Source of the DNA: Calendula officinalis
Taxonomy: Eukaryota > Streptophyta > Magnoliopsida > Asterales > Asteraceae
Assembly: GCA_963853835.1 (NCBI GenBank)
Contig: OY970821.1
Coordinates: forward strand, 51,600,646-51,664,645
Reading direction: 5' to 3'
DNA: 64,000 nucleotides
The notes under the pieces are model-generated. The model did no database searches. It was not told where the DNA came from and worked only from the letters and a program-made list of their open reading frames with translations. A program made the position numbers and the translations under genes. Below are positions 26,701-42,221 of the stretch, piece by piece; the stretch's first letter is position 1, and the number at the start of each line of letters is the position of its first letter.

Positions 26701-29700
26701 CCAAGAACAAGTTCGGCCCGAACTCTTCACTGTTCCCGGCCCGAACTTCATTTTCGGCCCGAACTTCAACCTCGGCCCGAACTCCGACCTCGGCCCGAAC
26801 TTCAACCTCGGCCCGAACATCATCCTCGGCCCGAACCCAGAACTTCGGCCCGAACACCACTTCGGCCCGAACATCGCACTTCGGCCCGAACACCACTTCG
26901 GCCCGAACATCCCTCTTCGGCCCGAACTCTTCAATATCCAAGATTGTGTGACAAAAGGTGCTATATTAAAACATTCATAACTTTCAGCTCGGGTGTCCGT
27001 TTCACGCCCACGAGTAACCAAAATAGCTGGTTCGTTCGTCACTGCCAAGAACAAGTTCGGCCCGATCTCTTCACTGTTCCCGGCCCGAACTTCATTTTCG
27101 GCCCGAACTTCAACCTCGGCCCGAACTTCAACCTCGGCCCGAACTTCAACCTCGGCCCGAACTCCGACCTCGGTCCGAACTTCAACCTCGGCCCGAACAT
27201 CATCCTCGGCCCGAACACCGAACTTCGGCCCGAACACCACTTCGGCCCGAACACCACTTCGGCCCGAACATCCCACTTCGGCCCGAACACCACTTCGGCC
27301 CGAACATCCCTCTTCGGCCCGAACTCTTCAATATCCAATATTGTGTGACAAAAGGTGATATACTAAAACATTCATAACTTTCAGCTCGGGTGTCCGTTTC
27401 ACGCCCACGAGTAACCAAAATTGCTGGTTCGTTCGTCACTGCCAAGAACAAGTTCGGCCCGAACTCTTCACTGTTCCCGGCCCGAACTTCATTTTCGGCC
27501 CGAACTTCAACCTCGGCCCGAACTCCGACCTCGGCCCGAACTTCAACCTCGGCCCGAACATCATCCTCGGCCCGAACACCGAACTTCGGCCCGAACACCA
27601 CTTCGGCCCGAACATCGCACTTCGGCCCGAACACCACTTCGGCCCGAACATCCCTCTTCGGCCCGAACTCTTCAATATCCAAGATTGTGTGACAAAAGGT
27701 GCTATACTAAAACATTCATAACTTTCAGCTCGGGTGTCCGTTTCACGCCCACGAGTAACCAAAATAGCTGGTTCGTTCGTCACTGCCAAGAACAACTTCG
27801 GCTCGAACTCTTCACTGTTCCCAGCCCGAAGTTCATTTTCGGCCCGAACTTCAACCTCGGCCCGAACTCCGACCTCGGCCCGAACATCATCCTCGGTCCG
27901 AACACCGAACTTCGGCCCGAACACCATTTCGGCCCGAACACCACTTCGGCCCGAACATCCCACTTCGGCCCGAACACCACTTCGGCCCGAACATCCCTCT
28001 TCGGCCCGAACTCTTCAATATCCAATATTGTGTGACAAAAGGTGCTATACTAAAACATTCATAACTTTCAGCTCGGGTGTCCGTTTCACGCCCACGAGTA
28101 ACCAAAATAGCTGGTTCGTTCGTCACTGCCAAGAACAAGTTCGGCCCGAACTCTTCAATGTTCCCGGCCCGAACTTCATTTTCGGCCCGAACTTCAACCT
28201 CGGCCCGAACTCCGACCTCGGCCAGAACTTCAACCTCGGCCCGAACATCATCCTCGGCCCGAACACCGAACTTCGGCCCGAACACCACTTCGGCCCGAAC
28301 TCCACTTCGGCCCGAACATCCCACTTCGGCCCGAACACCACTTCGGCCCGAACATCCCTCTTCGGCCCGAACTCTTCAATATCCAAGATTGTGTGACAAA
28401 AGGTGCTATACTAAAACATTCATAACTTTCAGTTCGGGTGTCCGTTTCACGCCCACGAGTAACCAAAATAGCTGGTTCGTTCGTCACTGCCAAGAACAAG
28501 TTCGGCCCGAAATCTTCACTGTTCCCGGCCCCGAACTTCATTTTCAGCCCGAACTTCAACCTCGGCCCGAACCTCAACCTCGGCCCGAACTCCGACCTCG
28601 GCCCGAACATCATCCTCGGCTCGAACACCGAACTTCGGCCCGAACACGAATTCCGCCCGAACACCACTTCGGCCCGAACATCGCACTTCGGCCCGAACAC
28701 CACTTCGGCCCGAACATCCCTCTTCGGCCTGAACTCTTCAATATCCAAGATTGTGTGACAAAAGGTGCTATACTAAAACATTCATAACTTTCAGCTCGGG
28801 TGTCCGTTTCACGCCCACGAGTAACCAAAATAGCTGGTTCGTTCGTCACTGCCAAGAACAAGTTCGGCCCGAACTCTTCACTGTTCCCGGCCCGAACTTC
28901 ATTTTCGACCCGAACTTCAACCTCGGCCCGAACTTCAACCTCGGCCCGAACTCCGACCTCGGCCCGAACTTCAACCTCGGCCCGAACATCATCCTCGGCC
29001 CGAACACCGAACTTCGGCCCGAACACCAGTTCGGCCCGAACACCACTTCGGCCCGAACATCCCACTTCGGCCCGAACACCACTTCGGCCCGAGCATCCCT
29101 CTTCGGCCCGAACTCTTCAATATCCAATATTGTGTGACAAAAGGTGCTATACTAAAACATTCATAAATTTCAGCTCGGGTGTCCGTTTCACGCCCACGAG
29201 TAACCAAAATAGCTGGTTCGTTCGTCACTGCCAAGAACAAGTTCGGCCCGAACTCTTCACTGTTCCCGGCCCGAACTTCATTTTCGGCCCGAACTTCAAC
29301 CTCGGCCCGAACTCCGACCTCGGCCCGAACTTCAACCTCGGCCCGAACATCATCCTCGGCCCGAACCCAGAACTTCGGCCCGAACACCACTTCGGCCCGA
29401 ACATCGCACTTCGGCCCGAACACCACTTCGGCCCGAACATCCCTCTTCGGCCCGAACTCTTCAATATCCAAGATTGTGTGACAAAAGGTGCTATACTAAA
29501 ACATTCATAACTTTCAGCTCGGGTGTCCGTTTCACGCCCACGAGTAACCAAAATAGCTGGTTCGTTCGTCACTGCCAAGAACAAGTTCGGCCCGAACTCT
29601 TCACTGTTCCCGGCCCGAACTTCATTTTCGACCCGAACTTCAACCTCGGCCCGAACTTCAACCTCGGCCCGAACTCCGACCTCGGCCCGAACTTCAACCT

Positions 29701-32700
29701 CGGCCCGAACATCATCCTCGGCCCGAACACCGAACTTCGGCCCGAACACCACTTCGGCCCGAACACCACTTCGGCCCGAACATCCCACTTCGGCCCGAAC
29801 ACCACTTCGGCCCGAGCATCCCTCTTCGGCCCGAACTCTTCAATATCCAATATTGTGTGACAAAAGGTGCTATACTAAAACATTCATAACTTTCAGCTCG
29901 GGTGTCCGTTTCACGCCCACGAGTAATCAAAATAGCTGGTTCGTTCGTCACTGCCAAGAACAAGTTCGGCCCGAACTCTTCACTGTTCCCGGCCCGAACT
30001 TCATTTTCGGCCCGAACTTCAACCTCGGCCCGAACTCCGACCTCGGCCAGAACTTCAACCTCGGCCCGAACATCATCCTCGGCCCGAACACCGAACTTCG
30101 GCCCGAACACCACTTCGGCCCGAACTCCACTTCGGCCCGAACATCCCACTTCGGCCCGAACACCACTTCGGCCCGAACATCCCTCTTCGGCCCGAACTCT
30201 TCAATATCCAAGATTGTGTGACAAAAGGTGCTATACTAAAACATTCATAACTTTCAGCTCGGGTGTCCGTTTCACGCCCACGAGTAACCAAAATAGCTGG
30301 TTCGTTCGTCACTGCCAAGAACAAGTTCGGCCCGATCTCTTCACTGTTCCCGGCCCGAACTTCATTTTCGGCCCGAACTTCAACCTCGGCCCGAACTTCA
30401 ACCTCGGCCCGAACTCCGACCTCGGCCCGAACTTCAACCTCGGCCCGAACATCATCCTCGGCCCGAACACCGAACTTCGGCCCGAACACCACTTCGGCCC
30501 GAACATCCCACTTCGGCCCGAACACCACTTCGGCCCGAACATCCCTCTTCGGCCCGAACTCTTCAATATCCAATATTGTGTGACAAAAGGTGCTATACTA
30601 AAACATTCATAACTTTCAGCTCGGGTGTCCGTTTCACGCCCACGAGTAACCAAAATAGCTGGTTCGTTCGTCACTGCCAAGAACAAGTTCGGCCCGAACT
30701 CTTCACTGCTCCCGGCCCGAACTTCAACCTCGGCCCGAACTTCAACCTCGGCCCGAAATCCGACCTCGGCCCGAACTTCAACCTCAGCCCGAACATCATC
30801 CTCGGCCCGAACACCGAACTTCGGCCCGAACACCACTTCGGCCCGAACACCACTTCGGCCCGAACATCGCACTTCGGCCCGAACACCACTTCGGCCCGAA
30901 CATCCCTCTTCGGCCCGAACTCTTCAATATCCAAGATTGTGTGACAAAAGGTGCTATATTAAAACATTCATAACTTTCAGCTCGGGTGTCCGTTTCACGC
31001 CCACGAGTAACCAAAATAGCTGGTTCGTTCGTCACTGCCAAGAACAAGTTCGGCCCGATCTCTTCACTGTTCCCGGCCCGAACTTCATTTTCGGCCCGAA
31101 CTTCAACCTCGGCCCGAACTTCAACCTCGGCCCGAACTTCAACCTCGGCCCGAACTCCGACCTCGGTCCGAACTTCAACCTCGGCCCGAACATCATCCTC
31201 GGCCCGAACACCGAACTTCGGCCCGAACACCACTTCGGCCCGAACACCACTTCGGCCCGAACATCCCACTTCGGCCCGAACACCACTTCGGCCCGAACAT
31301 CCCTCTTCGGCCCGAACTCTTCAATATCCAATATTGTGTGACAAAAGGTGCTATACTAAAACATTCATAACTTTCAGCTCGGGTGTCCGTTTCACGCCCA
31401 CGAGTAACCAAAATTGCTGGTTCGTTCGTCACTGCCAAGAACAAGTTCGGCCCGAACTCTTCACTGTTCCCGGCCCGAACTTCATTTTCGGCCCGAACTT
31501 CAACCTCGGCCCGAACTCCGACCTCGGCCCGAACTTCAACCTCGGCCCGAACATCATCCTCGGCCCGAACACCGAACTTCGGCCCGAACACCACTTCGGC
31601 CCGAACATCGCACTTCGGCCCGAACACCACTTCGGCCCGAACATCCCTCTTCGGCCCGAACTCTTCAATATCCAAGATTGTGTGACAAAAGGTGCTATAC
31701 TAAAACATTCATAACTTTCAGCTCGGGTGTCCGTTTCACGCCCACGAGTAACCAAAATAGCTGGTTCGTTCGTCACTGCCAAGAACAACTTCGGCCCGAA
31801 CTCTTCACTGTTCCCAGCCCGAACTTCATTTTCGGCCCGAACTTCAACCTCGGCCCGAACTCCGACCTCGGCCCGAACATCATCCTCGGCCCGAACACCG
31901 AACTTCGGCCCGAACACCATTTCGGCCCGAACACCACTTCGGCCCGAACATCCCACTTCGGCCCGAACACCACTTCGGCCCGAACATCCCTCTTCGGCCC
32001 GAACTCTTCAATATCCAATATTGTGTGACAAAAGGTGCTATACTAAAACATTCATAACTTTCAGCTCGGGTGTCCGTTTCACGCCCACGAGTAACCAAAA
32101 TAGCTGGTTCGTTCGTCACTGCCAAGAACAAGTTCGGCCCGAACTCTTCAATGTTCCCTGCCCGAACTTCATTTTCGGCCCGAACTTCAACCTCGGCCCG
32201 AACTCCGACCTCGGCCAGAACTTCAACCTCGGCCCGAACATCATCCTCGGCCCGAACACCGAACTTCGGCCCGAACACCACTTCGGCCCGAACTCCACTT
32301 CGGCCCGAACATCCCACTTCGGCCCGAACACCACTTCGGCCCGAACATCCCTCTTCGGCCCGAACTCTTCAATATCCAAGATTGTGTGACAAAAGGTGAT
32401 ATACTAAAACATTCATAACTTTCAGCTCGGGTGTCCGTTTCACGCCCACGAGTAACCAAAATAGCTGGTTCGTTCGTCACTGCCAAGAACAAGTTCGGCC
32501 CGAAATCTTCACTGTTCCCGGCCCCGAACTTCATTTTCAGCCCGAACTTCAACCTCGGCCCGAACCTCAACCTCGGCCCGAACTCCGACCTCGGCCCGAA
32601 CATCATCCTCGGCTCGAACACCGAACTTCGGCCCGAACACGACTTCCGCCCGAACACCACTTCGGCCCGAACATCGCACTTCGGCCCGAACACCACTTCG

Positions 32701-33515
32701 GCCCGAACATCCCTCTTCGGCCTGAACTCTTCAATATCCAAGATTGTGTGACAAAAGGTGCTATACTAAAACATTCATAACTTTCAGCTCGGGTGTCCGT
32801 TTCACGCCCACGAGTAACCAAAATAGCTGGTTCGTTCGTCACTGCCAAGAACAAGTTCGGCCCGAACTCTTCACTGTTCCCGGCCCGAACTTCATTTTCG
32901 ACCCGAACTTCAACCTCGGCCCGAACTTCAACCTCGGCCCGAACTCCGACCTCGGCCCGAACTTCAACCTCGGCCCGAACATCATCCTCGGCCCGATCAC
33001 CGAACTTCGGCCCGAACACCAGTTCGGCCCGAACACCACTTCGGCCCGAACATCCCACTTCGGCCCGAACACCACTTCGGCCCGAGCATCCCTCTTCGGC
33101 CCGAACTCTTCAATATCCAATATTGTGTGACAAAAGGTGCTATACTAAAACATTCATAACTTTCAGCTCGGGTGTCCGTTTCACGCCCACGAGTAACCAA
33201 AATAGCTGGTTCGTTCGTCACTGCCAAGAACAAGTTCGGCCCGAACTCTTCACTGTTCCCGGCCCGAACTTCATTTTCGGCCCGAACTTCAACCTCGGCC
33301 CGAACTCCGACCTCGGCCCGAACTTCAACCTCGGCCCGAACATCATCCTCGGCCCGAACCCAGAACTTCGGCCCGAACACCACTTCGGCCCGAACATCGC
33401 ACTTCGGCCCGAACACCACTTCGGCCCGAACATCCCTCTTCGGCCCGAACTCTTCAATATCCAAGATTGTGTGACAAAAGGTGCTATACTAAAACATTCA
33501 TAACTTTCAGCTCGG
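23740..33515 (+). repeat. Seven-monomer (2530 bp) and nine-monomer (3253 bp) higher-order units
   Basis: The 2530 bp unit occurs at 24463-26992, 26993-29522 and 30986-33515. Copy 1 anchors: 24463, 24860, 25204, 25547, 25908, 26270, 26649. Copy 2: 26993, 27390, 27734, 28077, 28438, 28800, 29179. Copy 3: 30986, 31383, 31727, 32070, 32431, 32793, 33172. The two monomers before copy 1 (23740, 24102) match those before copy 3 (30263, 30625), so 23740-26992 and 30263-33515 form a 3253 bp duplication. Monomers 29523 and 29902 lie between. Diagnostic variants are CACTGCTCCCGG, CAAAATTGCTGG, AAGAACAACTTCGG, CCGGCCCCGAAC and TTCGACCCGAAC. Confidence 0.9.
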
Positions 33516-36500
33516 GTGTCCGTTTCACGCCCACGAGTAACCAAAATAGATGGTTCGTTCGTCACTGCCAAGAACAAGTTCGGCCCGAACTCTTCACTGT
33601 TCCCGGCCCGAACTTCATTTTCGACCCGAACTTCAACCTCGGCCCGAACTTCAACCTCGGCCCGAACTCCGACCTCGGCCCGAACTTCAACCTCGGCCCG
33701 AACATCATCCTCGGCCCGAACACCGAACTTCGGCCCGAACACCACTTCGGCCCGAACACCACTTCGGCCCGAACATCCCACTTCGGCCCGAACACCACTT
33801 CGGCCCGAGCATCCCTCTTCGGCCCGAACTCTTCAATATCCAATATTGTGTGACAAAAGGTGCTATACTAAAACATTCATAACTTTCAGCTCGGGTGTCC
33901 GTTTCACGCCCATGAGTAACCAAAATAGCTGGTTCGTTCGTCACTGCCAAGAACAAGTTCGGCCCGAACTCTTCACTGTTCCCGGCCCGAACTTCATTTT
34001 CGGCCCGAACTTCAACCTCGGCACGAACTCCGACCTCGGCCAGAACTTCAACCTCGGCCCGAACATCATCCTCGGCCCGAACACCGAACTTCGGCCCGAA
34101 CACCACTTCGGCCCGAACTCCACTTCGGCCCGAACATCCCACTTCGGCCCGAACACCACTTCGGCCCGAGCATCCCTCTTCGGCCCGAACTCTTCAATAT
34201 CCAATATTGTGTGACAAAAGGTGCTATACTAAAACATTCATAACTTTCAGCTCGGGTGTCCGTTTCACGCCCATGAGTAACCAAAATAGCTGGTTCGTTC
34301 GTCACTGCCAAGAACAAGTTCGGCCCGAACTCTTCACTGTTCCCGGCCCGAACTTCATTTTCGGCCCGAACTTCAACCTCGGCACGAACTCCGACCTCGG
34401 CCAGAACTTCAACCTCGGCCCGAACATCATCCTCGGCCCGAACACCGAACTTCGGCCCGAACACCACTTCGGCCCGAACTCCACTTCGGCCCGAACATCC
34501 CACTTCGGCCCGAACACCACTTCGGCCCGAGCATCCCTCTTCGGCCCGAACTCTTCAATATCCAATATTGTGTGACAAAAGGTGCTATACTAAAACATTC
34601 ATAACTTTCAGCTCGGGTGTCCGTTTCACGCCCACGAGTAACCAAAATAGCTGGTTCGTTCGTCACTGCCAAGAACAAGTTCGGCCCGAACTCTTCACTG
34701 TTCCCGGCCCGAACTTCATTTTCGGCCCGAACTTCAACCTCGGCCCGAACTCCGACCTCGGCCCGAACTTCAACCTCGGCCCGAACATCATCCTCGGCCC
34801 GAACCCAGAACTTCGGCCCGAACACCACTTCGGCCCGAACATCGCACTTCGGCCCGAACACCACTTCGGCCCGAACATCCCTCTTCGGCCCGAACTCTTC
34901 AATATCCAAGATTGTGTGACAAAAGGTGCTATACTAAAACATTCATAACTTTCAGCTCGGGTGTCCGTTTCACGCCCACGAGTAACCAAAATAGATGGTT
35001 CGTTCGTCACTGCCAAGAACAAGTTCGGCCCGAACTCTTCACTGTTCCCGGCCCGAACTTCATTTTCGACCCGAACTTCAACCTCGGCCCGAACTTCAAC
35101 CTCGGCCCGAACTCCGACCTCGGCCCGAACTTCAACCTCGGCCCGAACATCATCCTCGGCCCGAACACCGAACTTCGGCCCGAACACCACTTCGGCCCGA
35201 ACACCACTTCGGCCCGAACATCCCACTTCGGCCCGAACACCACTTCGGCCCGAGCATCCCTCTTCGGCCCGAACTCTTCAATATCCAATATTGTGTGACA
35301 AAAGGTGCTATACTAAAACATTCATAACTTTCAGCTCGGGTGTCCGTTTCACGCCCATGAGTAACCAAAATAGCTGGTTCGTTCGTCACTGCCAAGAACA
35401 AGTTCGGCCCGAACTCTTCACTGTTCCCGGCCCGAACTTCATTTTCGGCCCGAACTTCAACCTCGGCACGAACTCCGACCTCGGCCAGAACTTCAACCTC
35501 GGCCCGAACATCATCCTCGGCCCGAACACCGAACTTCGGCCCGAACACCACTTCGGCCCGAACTCCACTTCGGCCCGAACATCCCACTTCGGCCCGAACA
35601 CCACTTCGGCCCGAACATCCCTCTTCGGCCCGAACTCTTCAATATCCAAGATTGTGTGACAAAAGGTGCTATACTAAAACATTCATAACTTTCAGCTCGG
35701 GTGTCCGTTTCACGCCCACGAGTAACCAAAATAGCTGGTTCGTTCGTCACTGCCAAGAACAAGTTCGGCCCGAACTCTTCACTGTTCCCGGCCCGAACTT
35801 CATTTTCGGCCCGAACTTCAACCTCGGCCCGAACTCCGACCTCGGCCCGAACTTCAACCTCGGCCCGAACATCATCCTCGGCTCGAACACCGAACTTCGG
35901 CCCGAACACGACTTCCGCCCGAACACCACTTCGGCCCGAACATCGCACTTCGGCCCGAACACCACTTCGGCCCGAACATCCCTCTTCGGCCTGAACTCTT
36001 CAATATCCAAGATTGTGTGACAAAAGGTGCTATACTAAAACATTCATAACTTTCAGCTCGGGTGTCCGTTTCACGCCCACGAGTAACCAAAATAGCTGGT
36101 TCGTTCGTCACTGCCAAGAACAAGTTCGGCCCGAACTCTTCACTGTTCCCGGCCCGAACTTCATTTTCGACCCGAACTTCAACCTCGGCCCGAACTTCAA
36201 CCTCGGCCCGAACTCCGACCTCGGCCCGAACTTCAACCTCGGCCCGAACATCATCCTCGGCCCGAACACCGAACTTCGGCCCGAACACCAGTTCGGCCCG
36301 AACACCACTTCGGCCCGAACATCCCACTTCGGCCCGAACACCACTTCGGCCCGAGCATCCCTCTTCGGCCCGAACTCTTCAATATCCAATATTGTGTGAC
36401 AAAAGGTGCTATACTAAAACATTCATAACTTTCAGCTCGGGTGTCCGTTTCACGCCCACGAGTAACCAAAATAGCTGGTTCGTTCGTCACTGCCAAGAAC

Positions 36501-39500
36501 AAGTTCGGCCCGAACTCTTCACTGTTCCCGGCCCGAACTTCATTTTCAGCCCGAACTTCAACCTCGGCCCGAACTCCGACCTCGGCCCGAACTTCAACCT
36601 CGGCCCGAACATCATCCTCGGCCCGAACCCAGAACTTCGGCCCGAACACCACTTCGGCCCGAACATCGCACTTCGGCCCGAACACCACTTCGGCCCGAAC
36701 ATCCCTCTTCGGCCCGAACTCTTCAATATCCAAGATTGTGTGACAAAAGGTGCTATACTAAAACATTCATAACTTTCAGCTCGGGTGTCCGTTTCACGCC
36801 CACGAGTAACCAAAATAGCTGGTTCGTTCGTCACTGCCAAGAACAAGTTCGGCCCGAACTCTTCACTGTTCCCGGCCCGAACTTCATTTTCGACCCGAAC
36901 TTCAACCTCGGCCCGAACTTCAACCTCGGCCCGAACTCCGACCTCGGCCCGAACTTCAACCTCGGCCCGAACATCATCCTCGGCCCGAACACCGAACTTC
37001 GGCCCGAACACCACTTCGGCCCGAACACCACTTCGGCCCGAGCATCCCTCTTCGGCCCGAACTCTTCAATATCCAATATTGTGTGACAAAAGGTGCTATA
37101 CTAAAACATTCATAACTTTCAGCTCGGGTGTCCGTTTCACGCCCACGAGTAACCAAAATAGCTGGTTCGTTCGTCACTGCCAAGAACAAGTTCGGCCCGA
37201 ACTCTTCACTGTTCCCGGCCCGAACTTCATTTTCGGCCCGAACTTCAACCTCGGCCCGAACTCCGACCTCGGCCCGAACTTCAACCTCGGCCCGAACATC
37301 ATCCTCGGCCCGAACCCAGAACTTCGGCCCGAACACCACTTCGGCCCGAACATCGCACTTCGGCCCGAACACCACTTCGGCCCGAACATCCCTCTTCGGC
37401 CCGAACTCTTCAATATCCAAGATTGTGTGACAAAAGGTGCTATACTAAAACATTCATAACTTTCAGCTCGGGTGTCCGTTTCACGCCCACGAGTAACCAA
37501 AATAGCTGGTTCGTTCGTCACTGCCAAGAACAAGTTCGGCCCGAACTCTTCACTGTTCCCGGCCCGAACTTCATTTTCGACCCGAACTTCAACCTTGGCC
37601 CGAACTTCAACCTCGGCCCGAACTCCGACCTCGGCCCGAACTTCAACCTCGGCCCGAACATCATCCTCGGCCCGAACACCGAACTTCGGCCCGAACACCA
37701 CTTCGGCCCGAACACCACTTCGGCCCGAACATCCCACTTCGGCCCGAACACCACTTCGGCCCGAGCATCCCTCTTCGGCCCGAACTCTTCAATATCCAAT
37801 ATTGTGTGACAAAAGGTGCTATACTAAAACATTCATAACTTTCAGCTCGGGTGTCCGTTTCACGCCCACGAGTAACCAAAATAGCTGGTTCGTTCGTCAC
37901 TGCCAAGAACAAGTTCGGCCCGAACTCTTCACTGTTCCCGGCCCGAACTTCATTTTCGACCCGAACTTCAACCTCGGCCCGAACTTCAACCTCGGCCCGA
38001 ACTCCGACCTCGGCCCGAACTTCAACCTCGGCCCGAACATCATCCTCGGCCCGAACACCGAACTTCGGCCCGAACACCACTTCGGCCCGAACACCACTTC
38101 GGCCCGAACATCCCACTTCGGCCCGAACACCACTTCGGCCCGAGCATCCCTCTTCGGCCCGAACTCTTCAATATCCAATATTGTGTGACAAAAGGTGCTA
38201 TACTAAAACATTCATAACTTTCAGCTCGGGTGGCCGTTTCACGCCCACGAGTAACCAAAATAGCTGGTTCGTTCGTCACTGCCAAGAACAAGTTCGGCCC
38301 GAACTCTTCACTGTTCCCGGCCCGAACTTCATTTTCGACCCGAACTTCAACCTCGGCCCGAACTTCAACCTCGGCCCGAACTCCGACCTCAGCCCGAACT
38401 TCAACCTCGGCCCGAACATCATTTCGGCCCGAACACCACTTCGGCCCGAACATCCCACTTCGGCCCGAACACCACTTCGGCCCGAACATCCCTCTTCGGC
38501 CCGAACTCTTCAATATCCAATATTGTGTGACAAAAGGTGCTATACTAAAACATTCATAACTTTCAGCTCGGGTGTCCGTTTCACGCCCACGAGTAACCAA
38601 AATAGCTGGTTCGTTCGTCACTGCCAAGAACAAGTTCGGCCCGAACTCTTCACTGTTCCCGGCCCGAACTTCATTTTCGGCCCGAACTTCAACCTCGGCC
38701 CGAAGTCCGACCTCGGCCAGAACTTCAACCTCGGCCCGAACATCATCCTCGGCCCGAACACCGAACTTCGGCCCGAACACCACTTCGGCCCGAACTCCAC
38801 TTCGGCCCGAACATCCCACTTCGGCCCGAACACCACTTCGGCCCGAACATCCCTCTTTGGCCCGAACTCTTCAATATCCAAGATTGTGTGACAAAAGGTG
38901 CTATACTAAAACATTCATAACTTTCAGCTCGGGTGTCCGTTTCACGCCCACGAGTAACCAAAATAGCTGGTTCGTTCGTCACTGCCAAGAACAAGTTCGG
39001 CCCGAAATCTTCACTGTTCCCGGCCCCGAACTTCATTTTCAGCCCGAACTTCAACCTCGGCCCGAACCTCAACCTCGGCCCGAACTCCGACCTCGGCCCG
39101 AACATCATCCTCGGCTCGAACACCGAACTTCGGCCCGAACACGACTTCCGCCCGAACACCACTTCGGCCCGAACATCGCACTTCGGCCCGAACACCACTT
39201 CGGCCCGAACATCCCTCTTCGGCCTGAACTCTTCAATATACAAGATTGTGTGACAAAAGGTGCTATACTAAAACATTCATAACTTTCAGCTCGGGTGTCC
39301 GTTTCACGCCCACGAGTAACCAAAATAGCTGGTTCGTTCGTCACTGCCAAGAACAAGTTCGGCCCGAACTCTTCACTGTTCCCGGCCCGAACTTCATTTT
39401 CGACCCGAACTTCAACCTCGGCCCGAACTTCAACCTCGGCCCGAACTCCGACCTCGGCCCGAACTTCAACCTCGGCCCGAACATCATCCTCGGCCCGAAC

Positions 39501-42221
39501 ACCGAACTTCGGCCCGAACGCCAGTTCGGCCCGAACACCACTTCGGCCCGAACATCCCACTTCGGCCCGAACACCACTTCGGCCCGAGCATCCCTCTTCG
39601 GCCCGAACTCTTCAATATCCAATATTGTGTGACAAAAGGTGCTATACTAAAACATTCATAACTTTCAGCTCGGGTGTCCGTTTCACGCCCACGAGTAACC
39701 AAAATAGCTGGTTCGTTCGTCACTGCCAAGAACAAGTTCGGCCCGAACTCTTCACTGTTCCCGGCCCGAACTTCATTTTCGGCCCGAACTTCAACCTCGG
39801 CCCGAACTCCGACCTCGGCCCGAACTTCAACCTCGGCCCGAACATCATCCTCGGCCCGAACCCAGAACTTCGGCCCGAACACCACTTCGGCCCGAACATC
39901 GCACTTCGGCCCGAACACCACTTCGGCCCGAACATCCCTCTTCGGCCCGAACTCTTCAATATCCAAGATTGTGTGACAAAAGGTGCTATACTAAAACATT
40001 CATAACTTTCAGCTCGGGTGTCCGTTTCACGCCCACGAGTAACCAAAATAGCTGGTTCGTTCGTCACTGCCAAGAACAAGTTCGGCCCGAACTCTTCACT
40101 GTTCCCGGCCCGAACTTCATTTTCGACCCGAACTTCAACCTCGGCCCGAACTTCAACCTCGGCCCGAACTCCGACCTCGGCCCGAACTTCAACCTCGGCC
40201 CGAACATCATCCTCGGCCCGAACACCGAACTTCGGCCCGAACACCACTTCGGCCCGATCACCACTTCGGCCCGAACATCCCACTTCGGCCCGAACACCAC
40301 TTCGGCCCGAGCATCCCTCTTCGGCCCGAACTCTTCAATATCCAATATTGTGTGACAAAAGGTGTTATACTAAAACATTCATAACTTTCAGCTCGGGTGT
40401 CCGTTTCACGCCCACGAGTAACCAAAATAGCTGGTTCGTTCGTCACTGCCAAGAACAAGTTCGGCCCGAACTCTTCACTGTTCCCGGCCCGAACTTCATT
40501 TTCGGCCCGAACTTCAACCTCGGCCCGAACTCCGACCTCGGCCCGAACTTCAACCTCGGCCCGAACATCATCCTCGGCCCGAACCCAGAACTTCGGCCCG
40601 AACACCACTTCGGCCCGAACATCGCACTTCGGCCCGAACACCACTTCGGCCCGAACATCCCTCTTCGGCCCGAACTCTTCAATATCCAAGATTGTGTGAC
40701 AAAAGGTGCTATACTAAAACATTCATAACTTTCAGCTCGGGTGTCCGTTTCACGCCCACGAGTAACCAAAATAGATGGTTCGTTCGTCACTGCCAAGAAC
40801 AAGTTCGGCCCGAACTCTTCACTGTTCCCGGCCCGAACTTCATTTTCGACCCGAACTTCAACCTCGGCCCGAACTTCAACCTCGGCCCGAACTCCGACCT
40901 CGGCCCGAACTTCAACCTCGGCCCGAACATCATCCTCGGCCCGAACACCGAACTTCGGCCCGAACACCACTTCGGCCCGAACACCACTTCGGCCCGAACA
41001 TCCCACTTCGGCCCGAACACCACTTCGGCCCGAGCATCCCTCTTCGGCCCGAACTCTTCAATATCCAATATTGTGTGACAAAAGGTGCTATACTAAAACA
41101 TTCATAACTTTCAGCTCGGGTGTCCGTTTCACGCCCACGAGTAACCAAAATAGCTGGTTCGTTCGTCACTGCCAAGAACAAGTTCGGCCCGAACTCTTCA
41201 CTGTTCCCGGCCCGAACTTCATTTTCGACCCGAACTTCAACCTCGGCCCGAACTTCAACCTCGGCCCGAACTCCGACCTCGGCCCGAACTTCAACCTCGG
41301 CCCGAACATCATCCTCGGCCCGAACACCGAACTTCGGCCCGAACACCAGTTCGGCCCGAACACCACTTCGGCCCGAACATCCCACTTCGGCCCGAACACC
41401 ACTTCGGCCCGAGCATCCCTCTTCGGCCCGAACTCTTCAATATCCAATATTGTGTGACAAAAGGTGCTATACTAAAACATTCATAACTTTCAGCTCGGGT
41501 GTCCGTTTCACGCCCACGAGTAACCAAAATAGCTGGTTCGTTCGTCACTGCCAAGAACAAGTTCGGCCCGAACTCTTCACTGTTCCCGGCCCGAACTTCA
41601 TTTTCGGCCCGAACTTCAACCTCGGCCCGAACTCCGACCTCGGCCCGAACTTCAACCTCGGCCCGAACATCATCCTCGGCCCGAACCCAGAACTTCGGCC
41701 CGAACACCACTTCGGCCCGAACATCGCACTTCGGCCCGAACACCACTTCGGCCCGAACATCCCTCTTCGGCCCGAACTCTTCAATATCCAAGATTGTGTG
41801 ACAAAAGGTGCTATACTAAAACATTCATAACTTTCAGCTCGGGTGTCCGTTTCACGCCCACGAGTAACCAAAATAGCTGGTTCGTTCGTCACTGCCAAGA
41901 ACAAGTTCGGCCCGAACTCTTCACTGTTCCCGGCCCGAACTTCATTTTCGACCCGAACTTCAACCTCGGCCCGAACTTCAACCTCGGCCCGAACTCCGAC
42001 CTCGGCCCGAACTTCAACCTCGGCCCGAACATCATCCTCGGCCCGAACACCGAACTTCGGCCCGAACACCACTTCGGCCCGAACACCACTTCGGCCCGAA
42101 CATCCCACTTCGGCCCGAACACCACTTCGGCCCGAGCATCCCTCTTCGGCCCGAACTCTTCAATATCCAATATTGTGTGACAAAAGGTGCTATACTAAAA
42201 CATTTATAACTTTCAGCTCGG
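33516..42221 (+). repeat. Satellite segment dominated by a 723 bp dimer pattern
   Basis: Anchors: 33516, 33898, 34259, 34617, 34961, 35343, 35701, 36062, 36441, 36785, 37128, 37472, 37851, 38230, 38572, 38933, 39295, 39674, 40018, 40397, 40741, 41120, 41499, 41843. A 344 bp type carrying CCCAGAACTTCGG alternates with a 379 bp type carrying TTCGACCCGAAC, giving 723 bp dimers; the 379 bp type is sometimes doubled. Monomers 33898 and 34259 appear to be a tandem duplicate (361 bp) sharing CGCCCATGAG. The 33172-34616 block recurs from 34617 (offset 1445 bp) without the extra copy. Monomer 38230 is shortened by about 37 bp near 38418 and has GGTGGCCG. Confidence 0.87.
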